Shown: positions 52,184 through 60,785, counted from the first letter of the stretch. The stretch: DNA of 64,000 bases from Devosia lacusdianchii (GCF_022429625.1 NZ_CP092483.1:124001-188000), one strand, 5' to 3'. Notes: generated from the sequence alone by a model not told the origin. Numbers and translations: made by a program.

Positions 52184-53066
52184 CGTCATCATCATCGGCG
52201 GCAGCTTTGCCGGCCTCGCCGGTGCGCTCCAGCTCGGTCGCGCCCGTCGCAAGGTCACCGTCCTCGATACCGGCCTACCACGCAACCGCTTCGCCGCCCA
52301 TTCGCACGGCCTGCTCGGTCACGACCACAAGGCCCCCGCCGATATCCTTTCCGCCGCCCGCCAGCAGCTCGAACGCTATCCCACGGTGCGGCTGGTCAAT
52401 GCCCGTGCGGACAACGCCGGCGGCACGATCGACGACTTCTCCGTGCTCACCGATGACGGCGAGACGCTCACAGCCCGGCGCTTGCTGCTGACCTATGGCG
52501 TGTCCGACCAAATGCCCACGATTCCCGGCTTTGCCGACTGCTGGGGCAAGTCGATCGTGCCCTGTCCCTATTGCGATGGTTTCGAAGTCGCCGGCCAGCA
52601 TTGGGGCCTGGTCTATTCCGGGTCGCAGGCGCTGCACGCTGTCTCACTGTTCCATGACTGGACCGACAGGCTGACTCTGTTCGCCGATGGTCACGATATC
52701 CCCGCCGACGCCCGCGCCGATCTCGCGCGCCGCAACGTCCCTGTCATCGACGGCAAGCTGGAACGCATCAGCCATCGCGATGGCCATCTGAGCACAATCA
52801 ATCTCGATACCGGCCGCAACCTCGCCGTCGACGTCCTCTTCGCCCATCCGCGCAACCGGCCCTCCGCCAATCTGCACACCACCTTGGGCCTCGAAACTCT
52901 CGACGCGCCGGTCGGCCTCTATCTCAAGACCGACGATCGCCGTGAAACCTCGGTCAAGGGCATCTACGCTGCCGGCGACCTCGCCAATCCCATGGCCAGT
53001 GTCACCCTCGCCACCTCCAGCGGCGCCATGGCCGCGATCTTCGCGCAACAGTCGATGCTGGTGTGA
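52176..53066 (+). CDS. Thioredoxin reductase-like FAD/NAD(P) oxidoreductase
   Basis: 296 residues. FAD motif VIIIGGSFAGLAGALQLGRA, redox pair Cys130-Pro-Tyr-Cys133 in VPCPYCDGFE, and the second FAD motif GIYAAGDLANPM. The NADPH motif reads YSGSQALH rather than GxGxxA, so the donor may differ. Controlled by the overlapping Rrf2 gene. Confidence 0.88.
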   Translation: MDDVIIIGGSFAGLAGALQLGRARRKVTVLDTGLPRNRFAAHSHGLLGHDHKAPADILSAARQQLERYPTVRLVNARADNAGGTIDDFSVLTDDGETLTARRLLLTYGVSDQMPTIPGFADCWGKSIVPCPYCDGFEVAGQHWGLVYSGSQALHAVSLFHDWTDRLTLFADGHDIPADARADLARRNVPVIDGKLERISHRDGHLSTINLDTGRNLAVDVLFAHPRNRPSANLHTTLGLETLDAPVGLYLKTDDRRETSVKGIYAAGDLANPMASVTLATSSGAMAAIFAQQSMLV

Positions 53067-53106
53067 GGGCAGGGCACACACCCAAACTCACACCTCACCC
53101 ACCGGC

Positions 53107-53190
53107 CGTCACCCTCGGGCTTGACCCGAGGGGCCTACACTTGCCGGGCTCAGGAAGTGCAACACCCTCGGGTCAAGCCCGAGGGTGACG
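53107..53190. repeat. Family B palindromic repeat, inverted pair
   Basis: CGTCACCCTCGGGCTTGACC and its exact inverted copy end the 84-bp pair. The interior carries CCTACACTTGCC and AAGTGCAACACC. Same family as 45517-45586. Confidence 0.88.
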
Positions 53191-53247
53191 ATCCGTGCAG
53201 TCATCCCCCTATGACCATCCAACCCACCTCAACCCCTTGCCTTCACC

Positions 53248-53285
53248 TTAGAACCGTTCTAATCATTGTTTAGAACTATTCCAAA
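53248..53285. promoter_or_regulatory. Two Irr boxes (iron control elements) before mbfA
   Basis: TTAGAA-CCG-TTCTAA (53248-53262, perfect) and TTTAGAA-CTA-TTCCAAA (53269-53285, one mismatch). Both fit the ICE motif bound by Irr in Rhizobiales (TTTAGAA-N3-TTCTAAA type). Centres are 22 bp apart, two helical turns. Confidence 0.8.
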
Positions 53286-53298
53286 GTGTGACGCGTCC

Positions 53299-54279
53299 AT
53301 GTTCTCGCTTCTGCCCGATAGCCGCCGCCCCTTTGCCAGCCTCTCCGAGCGTGAAATCCTGTCCCTGGCCGTCGCCGCCGAGGAGGAGGATGGCCGCATC
53401 TATTCCGAGTTCGCCACCCGGCTCGCCGCCGCCTATCCCGGCTCGGCTGCCTTGTTCGAGGGCATGGCCGCCGAGGAGGACGAACACCGCCGCCGCCTGC
53501 TGGATCTCTATGTCGAGCGCTTCGGTAAGCGCCTCGTCCCCATCCGCCGCGAGCATGTGAAGGGTTTCATCACCCGCAAGCCGCTCTGGCTGATGAAGTC
53601 GCTGACCCTCGAGGCCGTGCGCCAGCAGGTCTGGGAGATGGAGGAGGGCGCTTATCGCTTCTACATGGAGGCCGCCAAGCAGACCTCAGACGCCACCATC
53701 CGCAAGCTGCTCGGCGATCTTGCCGCTCAGGAGCGCAAGCATGCCGACGCCGCCGACCGCATCGATGCCGGCGTACTCGGCGCCGAGGGCCGCAGCACCG
53801 AAAAAACCGAAAACCACCGCCAGTTCGTGCTGACCTATGTGCAGCCGGGCCTGGCCGGCCTCATGGATGGCTCAGTCTCGACCCTCGCTCCGGTCTTCGC
53901 CGCCGCCTTCGCTACCGGCGACACTCACCAGACGTTCCTTGTCGGCCTCGCCGCCGCCATCGGCGCCGGCATTTCCATGGGCTTTACCGAAGCCGCTTCA
54001 GACGACGGCAAGCTCACCGGCCGTGGTTCACCGGTCAAACGCGGCCTCGCCGCCGGCATCATGACCGCCATTGGCGGCCTCGGCCATGCTTTGCCCTACC
54101 TGATCCACGATTTCGCCGTGGCCACCACGGTCGCCATCGCCGTGGTTCTGGTGGAACTCTGGGCCATCGCTTTCATCCAGAACCGTTACATGCAGACACC
54201 CTTCTGGCGGGCTGTTATGCAGGTGGTGCTGGGCGGCTCGCTGGTCTTTGCTGCCGGCATCCTGATCGGCAACGCCTAA
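53299..54279 (+). CDS. mbfA: Membrane-bound ferritin / iron exporter
   Basis: 326 residues from ATG 53299. N-terminal ferritin-like domain (about 15-155) with Glu/His iron ligands in AAEEEDGRIYSEFA, MAAEEDEHRRRLL, EMEEGAYRFY and DLAAQERKHADAAD, joined to a VIT1-type membrane domain (GLAGLMDGSVSTLAP, TEAASDDGKLTGRG). MbfA exports ferrous iron under excess and is Irr-repressed in Agrobacterium and Bradyrhizobium. The boxes upstream agree. Confidence 0.92.
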   Translation: MFSLLPDSRRPFASLSEREILSLAVAAEEEDGRIYSEFATRLAAAYPGSAALFEGMAAEEDEHRRRLLDLYVERFGKRLVPIRREHVKGFITRKPLWLMKSLTLEAVRQQVWEMEEGAYRFYMEAAKQTSDATIRKLLGDLAAQERKHADAADRIDAGVLGAEGRSTEKTENHRQFVLTYVQPGLAGLMDGSVSTLAPVFAAAFATGDTHQTFLVGLAAAIGAGISMGFTEAASDDGKLTGRGSPVKRGLAAGIMTAIGGLGHALPYLIHDFAVATTVAIAVVLVELWAIAFIQNRYMQTPFWRAVMQVVLGGSLVFAAGILIGNA

Positions 54280-54293
54280 CCCCGGAGGGGCGC

Positions 54294-55091
54294 CTGCAGT
54301 CTCATACCTACCGCGCCCCTGACGGCACTACGCTGAGCTACACCCAATCCGGCCCGGCCGATGGCGAGACCATCGTGCTTTGCCACGGCCTCGCCGCCGG
54401 TGGCAGCCAGTTCACCGCCGATATCAAGCATTTCGCCGTTGCAGGCTACCGCGTGCTGGTGCCCGATCTGCGCGGTCACGGCCAATCCTCGGCCCCATCA
54501 ACCAATCGCCCCGACGACTTTTCCATCCCCACTCTCGCGACCGATATGGCCACCATGCTCGACCATGCTGGCGCCACTTCGGTCCATTGGGTCGGCAATT
54601 CCCTTGGCGGCATCGTGGCGCTCGACCTCGTCGCGCGCCAGCCCGAGCGCTTCAAATCGCTGTCGTTGTTCGGTACCTGCTTCGCGCTCAATCTGCCGGC
54701 GGCGGTGGCCCCGGTCTTCCCGCTGCTCTATGCCACTTTGGGCCGACGCCTGCTCTCGACCATCACCGCCTTCAACACCACGCGCCACAAGCCGGCCCGC
54801 CCCACCATCGCGGCCATGGCCCGCGCCTTCGATCCGCGCGTCGGCGCCGCCATCAGCAGTCATGTCCGACGCTACGACCTACTCGACAATGCCCTTGGCT
54901 ATCCCGGCCCCGTGCACATCCTGGTTGGCGGCCGCGACACCGCCGTCAACCTCGCTTTGCGTCCCGCCCTCAAGCGCATTGGTCCGCGTCCAAACTGGAC
55001 CATCACCCATCTGCCTGAGGGCGGCCATTGCGCCAATCTCGACGCCACCCAGCAATGGCGTCACGCCCTCGCCGATTTCTGGACCCGCTGA
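54294..55091 (+). CDS. Alpha/beta hydrolase
   Basis: 265 residues if it begins at CTG 54294. Oxyanion region LCHGLAAGG, nucleophile Ser in VGNSLGG, Asp in VGGRDTAV, His in EGGHCANL. No ATG or GTG lies early enough: GTG 54375 would delete the first strand (QSHTYRAPDGTTLSYTQSG), which clearly belongs to the fold. GGAGGGG lies just before the CTG, so a rare CTG start is likely. It follows mbfA by 14 bases. Confidence 0.8.
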   Translation: MQSHTYRAPDGTTLSYTQSGPADGETIVLCHGLAAGGSQFTADIKHFAVAGYRVLVPDLRGHGQSSAPSTNRPDDFSIPTLATDMATMLDHAGATSVHWVGNSLGGIVALDLVARQPERFKSLSLFGTCFALNLPAAVAPVFPLLYATLGRRLLSTITAFNTTRHKPARPTIAAMARAFDPRVGAAISSHVRRYDLLDNALGYPGPVHILVGGRDTAVNLALRPALKRIGPRPNWTITHLPEGGHCANLDATQQWRHALADFWTR

Positions 55092-55480
55092 CCGCGCCGG
55101 CTGGCCATGATCAGCAGCACAGCGGGGATCAGGCCCAGCGGATAGCCGCTCGGCTCCATCACCAGCGACGCGATCAGCGCCCAGGCGCCAAGACCCCAGC
55201 CCAGGAAAGCCGGAGGCACGATGCCCCGCCTATCCATCCACACCACCAGTGCCCCGAACACCAGCATCGGCCCGGCAAAACTGCCCAGCGTGGCGTGGAA
55301 GGCGGCATTGTTGGCCAACAGCGGCTGCGGCTGGCTGATCACCGGCTCCCAATGCGCCATGGTCCACAGCGCTCCGCTTGCCCAGCCGCCCATCAATGGC
55401 ATTGCATCCATGCCGAGCACCACGAAGTGCAGCAGCGACATGGCGATCATTATATATCCCGCCCAGCGCAGCATCAGCAT
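55061..55480 (-). CDS. Small four-helix membrane protein
   Basis: 139 residues with four hydrophobic helices (RWAGYIMIAMSLLHFVVLGM, LGSFAGPMLVFGALVVW). It may be a DUF6463-type protein (not certain). ATG 55480 or 55474 could start it; the latter overlaps the preceding stop as TGATG. Its 3' end overlaps the convergent hydrolase by 31 bp. Confidence 0.68.
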   Translation of the reverse strand: MLMLRWAGYIMIAMSLLHFVVLGMDAMPLMGGWASGALWTMAHWEPVISQPQPLLANNAAFHATLGSFAGPMLVFGALVVWMDRRGIVPPAFLGWGLGAWALIASLVMEPSGYPLGLIPAVLLIMASRRGQRVQKSARA

Positions 55481-55926
55481 GCACCCCCGGTGTTTCGAGC
55501 CGTCTGGCCCCATCCGGCCCACACCAGCAGCAGGCCCAGCGAACCGAAGATCATCCACTGGAACAGCCCCAGCGGCGAACCGAACCACACAATGCTGATC
55601 GCCAGGCAGATCACCGCGATCACCAGGTAGTGCCCGCCCACCAACCACGCCAGGGGCCGCCGCCACTCCACCTTGAAGGCGGCCACCGCCATGGCGACAC
55701 CCCCGCCGATGATCAGCGCCGCCATCTGCCACCACATCACTTCGAGGATCGCGGCGACCTTGGGTGGGAGCGCGGCTTCGTAGACCGGCCCCATCACCAT
55801 CTGCGTGCCCACGGCAATGTGATACCGGCCACCCACCGCCGATAGCACCACCCCAACCATCAGACCGTAGCGGCGCGCCGTCCAGCCGCGTACAGCTAAG
55901 GCGTGCGTCTCATTGAGGATCGTCAT
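55474..55926 (-). CDS. Membrane protein divergent from TetR
   Basis: 150 residues with four hydrophobic segments (RYGLMVGVVLSAVGG, MWWQMAALIIGGGVAMAV, WLVGGHYLVIAVICLAIS). AAGGAG is six bases before ATG 55926. It diverges from a TetR gene across two palindromic operators, so the regulator controls this two-gene membrane operon. Confidence 0.72.
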   Translation of the reverse strand: MTILNETHALAVRGWTARRYGLMVGVVLSAVGGRYHIAVGTQMVMGPVYEAALPPKVAAILEVMWWQMAALIIGGGVAMAVAAFKVEWRRPLAWLVGGHYLVIAVICLAISIVWFGSPLGLFQWMIFGSLGLLLVWAGWGQTARNTGGAC

Positions 55927-55944
55927 CATACTCTCCTTGAGTTC

Positions 55945-56000
55945 CATACGGAGCCGTATGTTACGCCGGTCTTGCGCAGAGTCCATACGCTGACGTATGG
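55945..56000. promoter_or_regulatory. Two identical-arm TetR operators
   Basis: CATACG-GAGC-CGTATG (55945-55960) and CATACG-CTGA-CGTATG (55984-55999). Arms are identical and 4-base spacers differ. Centres are 39 bp apart. They lie between the membrane-protein operon and the TetR gene. Confidence 0.8.
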
Positions 56001-56031
56001 ATGCGGCAGCGTGTCGCGAACGGAGTATTGA

Positions 56032-56610
56032 GTGTCCGAAAAAGCCAGCCTCACCCCGACCGATTGGATCATTGCCGGCCTTGCAGCCCTGGCCGATGGC
56101 GGCGTCGAATCCGTCCGCGTCGAGCGGCTGGCCAAGCGCCTGGGCACCACCAAGGGGTCGTTCTACTGGCATTTCGCCGACCGGCCGGCTTTGCTCGCTG
56201 CCATGCTCGAATTCTGGGAGCGCGAGGGCACGACCGACCTCATCGACCATGTCGCCGACATTGCCGATCCGGCCGAACGGCTACGCTGGCTCGCCGCTGA
56301 CGCCGTTATGGTGCTCATGCGCGGCGTCAACGTGGCCCGGTCGGAAACGGCGATTCGAGCCTGGGCGGCGCAGGACCCCGTCGTGGGTGAACGTTTCGCC
56401 CGTGTCGAAGCCGCGCGCATCGATTTCCTGGTCGGCGATCTGGTGGCGCTCGGCTACGACGAACGGGCGGCAAACCTGCTCGCAAAGGCGATTTACCTGG
56501 CGCTGATCGGCCTCTTCCTGGTGCGGCCCTACGCGCCCTATCTGGCCGACGACGCGGCTTTCCTCGATCTGGTCGAACGCACTATCGCCGCTGCGCCCGG
56601 GCGTCCCTAA
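56032..56610 (+). CDS. TetR-family regulator
   Basis: 192 residues from GTG 56032 (GGAG upstream). HTH: AGLAALADGGVESVRVERLAKRLGTTKGSFYWHFADRPALL. The C-terminal domain is unclassified. Target is most likely the divergent membrane operon. The stop shares bases with the GMC oxidoreductase stop (CTAA). Confidence 0.87.
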   Translation: MSEKASLTPTDWIIAGLAALADGGVESVRVERLAKRLGTTKGSFYWHFADRPALLAAMLEFWEREGTTDLIDHVADIADPAERLRWLAADAVMVLMRGVNVARSETAIRAWAAQDPVVGERFARVEAARIDFLVGDLVALGYDERAANLLAKAIYLALIGLFLVRPYAPYLADDAAFLDLVERTIAAAPGRP

Positions 56611-58223
56611 GCATATTCCGCCGCGATCAATCCCGCGGCCTTGCTGCCGATGGCCATGGCCGGTGCATTGGTGTTGCCCGATACGATCTGCGGCATGATC
56701 GAACAGTCGATCACCCTGAGCCCGTCAATGCCCCGCACCTTAAGGTCCGGTCCCACTACCGCGCTCGGGTCGCCGTCGAGCCCCATGCGCAGCGTGCCCA
56801 CCGGGTGGTAATTGGTCTTGACCGTCTGCGCGCAATACCGCTCCAGCGCCGCCGGATCGCTCATCGCGGCAGCACCCGGCAACAGTTCTTCGGCAATTTT
56901 GCTCTTGAACGGCTCGGTTTCGAGCAGCGCCCGCGCCGTCTCCAGTGCCTTGACGGTCAGCCGCAGATCGTCCGGGTCGCCAAAGAAGTTGCAGTTGACC
57001 AGCGGCTGATCCTCTGGGTTCGCCGACCGCAAACTCACCGTGCCGCGCGCCTTGGGCCGCAACAGGCATGAGGTGAAGGTGACGCCCCAGGTCGGCTCCG
57101 CCGCGCTCACATCGCGGTCGAGATAGACGATCGGCGCGCAATAGAGCTGGATGGTCGGCCGCTCGCCGCCATCGGGGTCGAAGAACAGGCAGGCCTCGAT
57201 GCCGGTCGTCGTCACCGGCCCAGAATTGAACAGCAGGTACTGCAAGCCATTGCGCACCATGTTCCAGCCCTTGTCCTGGCCGAAATAGCCCGACGGCTGC
57301 TTGGTGGTCGCGATAACAGGTACCTCGTGGTGGTCCTGCAGGTTCTGTCCGACGCCGGCAATGTCTGCGACCACCGCGATGCCATGTTCGCGCAAATGCT
57401 CCGCCGGTCCGATGCCGCTCAGCATCATCAGCTTGGCGCTATTGTAGGTGCCGGCTGCCACCAGCACCTCGCGTTCGGCCCGCACTGTGTGGGTGGCGCT
57501 ATCCTTCTCATAGACCAGCCCCACCGCCCGCCCATTCTCGACCACGATCCGATCCACCCGCGCCCCGGTGATAATGGTCAGCCGCTTGTCCTCGGCCAAG
57601 GGGTCGAGAAACGCCTTCTTGGCGTCCGAGCGCTCCTTGTAGCGCCCCCATTGCCCATAGGTATGCTGCATAATGCCGACGCCGTTCTGCCGCGCGCCGT
57701 TGAAATCGGGATTGTAGGCGTGCCCCAGCCCTTGCGCCGCCAGCAGGAAGTCCTCGGTTGTTTCAGAAAGCTGCCCCGGGTCAGACACCCGCAGATTGCC
57801 GCCAATGCCGTGATACTGGTCGTTGAACCGGCTATTGGCCTCGATGCCGGTAAAATGCGGCAGCATGTCCCGATAGGACCATTCCCCGCTATTACCCAAG
57901 CCCGCCGCCCAGCCGTCATAGTCCTCCGCCTGCCCGCGCATGTAGACCATGGCGTTGACGGCGCTGCCGCCACCCAGTGCCTTGCCGACAGGCACGATTG
58001 GCGCCCGCCCACCCAATTGCGGCTGCGGCACCGTCTTGTGCATTTCGAGAAAATCGTCGCGCGCCAGGAACTTCATGTAACCCGCCGGCATGGCCATGAT
58101 GCGGTTGGTTGTCGCCGGTCCGCGCTCAAGCAGCAGCACCGAGAAACCGAACTCGCGCACCAGCCGCATCGCCGCCACGCTGGCCGCCGATCCGCCCCCG
58201 GCGATGACGAAGTCATATGCCAT
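56607..58223 (-). CDS. GMC-family FAD oxidoreductase (choline-dehydrogenase-like)
   Basis: 538 residues from ATG 58223. FAD motif FVIAGGGSAASVAAMRLV; GMC signatures GKALGGGSAVNAMVYMRG and the C-terminal NYHPVGTLRMG with the catalytic His and NTNAPAMAIGSKAAG. Oxidises an alcohol; the substrate is not choline for certain. It starts on the stop of the LysR gene (TGATG). Confidence 0.88.
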   Translation of the reverse strand: MAYDFVIAGGGSAASVAAMRLVREFGFSVLLLERGPATTNRIMAMPAGYMKFLARDDFLEMHKTVPQPQLGGRAPIVPVGKALGGGSAVNAMVYMRGQAEDYDGWAAGLGNSGEWSYRDMLPHFTGIEANSRFNDQYHGIGGNLRVSDPGQLSETTEDFLLAAQGLGHAYNPDFNGARQNGVGIMQHTYGQWGRYKERSDAKKAFLDPLAEDKRLTIITGARVDRIVVENGRAVGLVYEKDSATHTVRAEREVLVAAGTYNSAKLMMLSGIGPAEHLREHGIAVVADIAGVGQNLQDHHEVPVIATTKQPSGYFGQDKGWNMVRNGLQYLLFNSGPVTTTGIEACLFFDPDGGERPTIQLYCAPIVYLDRDVSAAEPTWGVTFTSCLLRPKARGTVSLRSANPEDQPLVNCNFFGDPDDLRLTVKALETARALLETEPFKSKIAEELLPGAAAMSDPAALERYCAQTVKTNYHPVGTLRMGLDGDPSAVVGPDLKVRGIDGLRVIDCSIMPQIVSGNTNAPAMAIGSKAAGLIAAEYA

Positions 58224-59143
58224 CACGCATCTCCGCCGAGCCGGTTTTCCAGAATGACGCCGACATTGGCGCATTCGAGCGCGATCTCGGCCACGAAATC
58301 GGCCAGCATCTCGCGGTCGAGCGCTGCCAGCGACCGTACCACCATGGCGGTATCGCGATGCAACGGCTCGAAATTAACAGGCGCGATCTCCACCAGCCGC
58401 CCGGCCTTGACGTCATCGGCAATCGCCGAATTGACGAAAAAGCCCAGCCCTTTGCCCTTGGCGGCCAGCCGCCGGCCGGGTCCGGTGGGCAGTTCAACGC
58501 TGGTCTTGGCCAGCCGCACCAGCGTCGCCGCCGCTTCCGGCTCCGCCTGCCACCAGCGCAGCGAAATCACCCGCGGCACCAGCGCCAACACCTCGTCGAT
58601 ACTCGGCTGGCTCGACAATTGCGCCGCGATCTCCGGCGCCACCACTAGCGGCACCCGCTCGCGCATGATTACCAGCGGTACCAGATCCACCACCAGCGGA
58701 TCGAGATTGGGCCAGCACAAAATCCCCATCTCCGCATCGCGCTCGTGTAGCATGGCGGCGATCTGGGCCTGCCGCCCCTCGTTCACCACCACATCGACGC
58801 CAGGATATTTTTCCTGAAACCGCAGCAGCGGCTCGGTCACCAGCGGCGTCACCAGGCTCCGCAGCGACGCAATGGCGATCCGCCCGCGCTCCACCCGCCG
58901 CAACGCCTCGCGCCCCTCCTGCGCCGTGCCGATAATGCGCCGCGCAAAGGGCAAAAAGGTCATGCCCTGATCGGTCAGCGTTACCGTCCGCCCCCGCACG
59001 AACAGCGTGACGCCCAAGAGCGATTCCAGCGCCCGAATGCGCATCGACGCCGTCGCCTGGGTAATATTGAGATAGGCCGCCGCCCGGGTAAAACTCTGCT
59101 CACGCACAATGCGGTCAAAGGTGCGAAGCTGATCGAGGTCCAT
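58223..59143 (-). CDS. LysR-family regulator of the GMC oxidoreductase
   Basis: 306 residues. HTH: DQLRTFDRIVREQSFTRAAAYLNITQATASMRIRALESLLGVTLF. The effector domain follows. Unusually for LysR it is co-directional and translationally coupled with its likely target instead of divergent, so autoregulation would control both. Confidence 0.88.
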   Translation of the reverse strand: MDLDQLRTFDRIVREQSFTRAAAYLNITQATASMRIRALESLLGVTLFVRGRTVTLTDQGMTFLPFARRIIGTAQEGREALRRVERGRIAIASLRSLVTPLVTEPLLRFQEKYPGVDVVVNEGRQAQIAAMLHERDAEMGILCWPNLDPLVVDLVPLVIMRERVPLVVAPEIAAQLSSQPSIDEVLALVPRVISLRWWQAEPEAAATLVRLAKTSVELPTGPGRRLAAKGKGLGFFVNSAIADDVKAGRLVEIAPVNFEPLHRDTAMVVRSLAALDREMLADFVAEIALECANVGVILENRLGGDA

Positions 59144-59240
59144 CGGATTGGCTTATGACGCTGGAGTTATCGAAAGGAAATTCAACGCTACCATCGGCAA
59201 ATGCAATGGGGAAGTGTGGCCCCGCGGACCTTTCCCACGC

Positions 59241-59608
59241 CGTCATCACCCGGCTTGTCCGGGTGATCCATCACCGGGCATCGAGTAGCCACGAACTGAT
59301 GTCGGTCGGATTGATCGCCTCAATCAGATTGATCTTCCACTGTCTGGGATATTTCTTGATGGCTTTCTCACGGCGGATCGCATCCACGACCAGATTGTGT
59401 TCCTCGATCCACACCAGCGTCTTGACGCCGTATCGAGACGTAAATCCCGGCGTCAGCGCATGCTGATGCTCGAACCACCGGCGAGACGGATTCGACGTCA
59501 CGCCGGTATAGAGAGTTCCATTTTTCTTGGATGCGAGAATGTAGACGTAGCCCCTCATTCCCTGAGCATGCCGGAAAATGGATCACCGGGACAAGCCCGG
59601 TGATGACG
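59241..59608. mobile_element. Repeat-bounded cassette carrying a GIY-YIG nuclease gene
   Basis: Ends are inverted family C repeats: CGTCATCACCCGGCTTGTCC on the left and, read on the minus strand, CGTCATCACCGGGCTTGTCC on the right. Each end is also a hairpin (CACCCGG/CCGGGTG; CACCGGG/CCCGGTG). The only gene inside is a GIY-YIG nuclease that fills the space. A further copy lies 27 bases beyond the right end. No target duplication was seen. Confidence 0.55.
59271..59558 (-). CDS. Single-domain GIY-YIG nuclease (YhbQ-like)
   Basis: 95 residues. GYVYILASKKNGTLYTGVTS carries the GIY-YIG strands as YVYIL and LYTGVTS, followed by the Arg in NPSRRWFEH and the catalytic Glu in EKAIKKYPRQWK. CAGGGA precedes ATG 59558. 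Its stop codon overlaps the end of the left repeat. Related stand-alone proteins are widespread with unclear function. Confidence 0.85.
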   Translation of the reverse strand: MRGYVYILASKKNGTLYTGVTSNPSRRWFEHQHALTPGFTSRYGVKTLVWIEEHNLVVDAIRREKAIKKYPRQWKINLIEAINPTDISSWLLDAR

Positions 59609-59634
59609 GCGGTGGCGGCATCACATCCCCCCAC

Positions 59635-59664
59635 CGTCATTGCCCGGCTCGTCCGGGCAATCCA
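59635..59664 (+). repeat. Single family C repeat
   Basis: CGTCATTGCCCGGCTCGTCC followed by GGGCAATCCA; a hairpin TTGCCCGG/CCGGGCAA. Compensatory changes against the neighbouring copies (TCACC/GGTGA to TTGCC/GGCAA) keep the stem paired. Confidence 0.75.
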
Positions 59665-59677
59665 TTCTTCGCTACGC

Positions 59678-60694
59678 TTAACCCGCCCTGTTCCGCTCCC
59701 GCGAAGCCTCGGCCTGCGCGCGCTTCTGCGCCTTGCGCTCCGCCGCCAGCTTCGCCGCGTCGTCCCCCAGATGCGCCGCACCGCGTTGCCGTGCTAGTTC
59801 CATCTGCTTCTGCCGCTCGGCCGCCGCGGCATGTTTGTCCGCCTCGCCAACGCAATGCGGGCAACTCACGCCCTCGACATAGCCGGGCGCCGCCCGATCC
59901 TCGGCCGTCAACGGATGCCGGCAGGCCCGGCACAGCGTCGCATCGCCCTCGATCAGCCCATGCCCCACCGACACGCGCTCGTCGAACACGAAGCACTCCC
60001 CGGCAAACCGGCTCTCCGCCTCCGGCACCACTTCGAGGTATTTGAGGATCCCGCCTTTGAGGTGAAACACCTCCTCGAAACCCTTCGACAGCAGGTAGCT
60101 CGACGCCTTCTCGCAGCGGATGCCGCCGGTGCAGAACATCGCCACCTTCTTGTCCCGCTGAGGGTCGAGATGCTCTTCCACATAGTCCTTGAACTCCGTG
60201 AAGCTCTTGGTCGCCGGATCGAGCGCCCTCTGGAACGTGCCCAGCCCCACCTCGTAGTCATTGCGCGTATCGACCAGCACCACGTCATTGCGCTCGATCA
60301 GCGCATTCCAGTCCGCGGCCTCGACATAGGTGCCAACGCTCTTGGCCGGATTGGCCTCCGGCGCGCGCAGCGTCACGATTTCAGGCTTGAGCCGGACCTT
60401 CATGCGCAGGAACGGCATCGCCTCCGCGGTCGAATACTTGACCTCGGCCCCATCGAGCCGCCCGCCGAACACCGGCCCCTCGAACAGCCAATCCGCCAGT
60501 GCATCGATGTCAGCGACCGTGCCCGCCACCGTGCCGTTAATGCCCTCCGGCGCCAGGATCAGCGTCCCCTTGATGTCGCGCCCACAGCAAAATTTGGCCA
60601 GCACAGGCTGGATCGCTTCCGCATCCGGCAGGTCAGCGAACTTATAGATCGCCATCACCTTGTATGGTTGATTGGCTTGGGGCAGATTGCTCAT
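59678..60694 (-). CDS. trhO: tRNA uridine(34) hydroxylase, rhodanese type
   Basis: 338 residues. An N-terminal acylphosphatase-like domain (GTLILAPEGINGTVAG), a rhodanese domain with active-site Cys in FCTGGIRCEKAS, and a C-terminal Cys cluster region (LCRACRHPL; VSCPHC). TrhO makes 5-hydroxyuridine at tRNA position 34 using oxygen. The last 55 residues are Ala/Arg/Lys rich. ATG 60694 chosen; ATG 60715 is possible. Confidence 0.9.
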   Translation of the reverse strand: MSNLPQANQPYKVMAIYKFADLPDAEAIQPVLAKFCCGRDIKGTLILAPEGINGTVAGTVADIDALADWLFEGPVFGGRLDGAEVKYSTAEAMPFLRMKVRLKPEIVTLRAPEANPAKSVGTYVEAADWNALIERNDVVLVDTRNDYEVGLGTFQRALDPATKSFTEFKDYVEEHLDPQRDKKVAMFCTGGIRCEKASSYLLSKGFEEVFHLKGGILKYLEVVPEAESRFAGECFVFDERVSVGHGLIEGDATLCRACRHPLTAEDRAAPGYVEGVSCPHCVGEADKHAAAAERQKQMELARQRGAAHLGDDAAKLAAERKAQKRAQAEASRERNRAG

Positions 60695-60785
60695 ATCGAT
60701 ACGCGGCCGGTTCATCGGCCCGCTCATACCACCCGTCGCGCCATGCGTCACGCGCGGCCAGCCGCAAATCATCGGGAGACAGGCC

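Noticed and set aside
54361..55110. A 249-codon frame starting with ATG in the hydrolase region
   Set aside because: Pro/Ser/Arg-rich shadow frame; the hydrolase motifs are in the frame that begins at CTG 54294.
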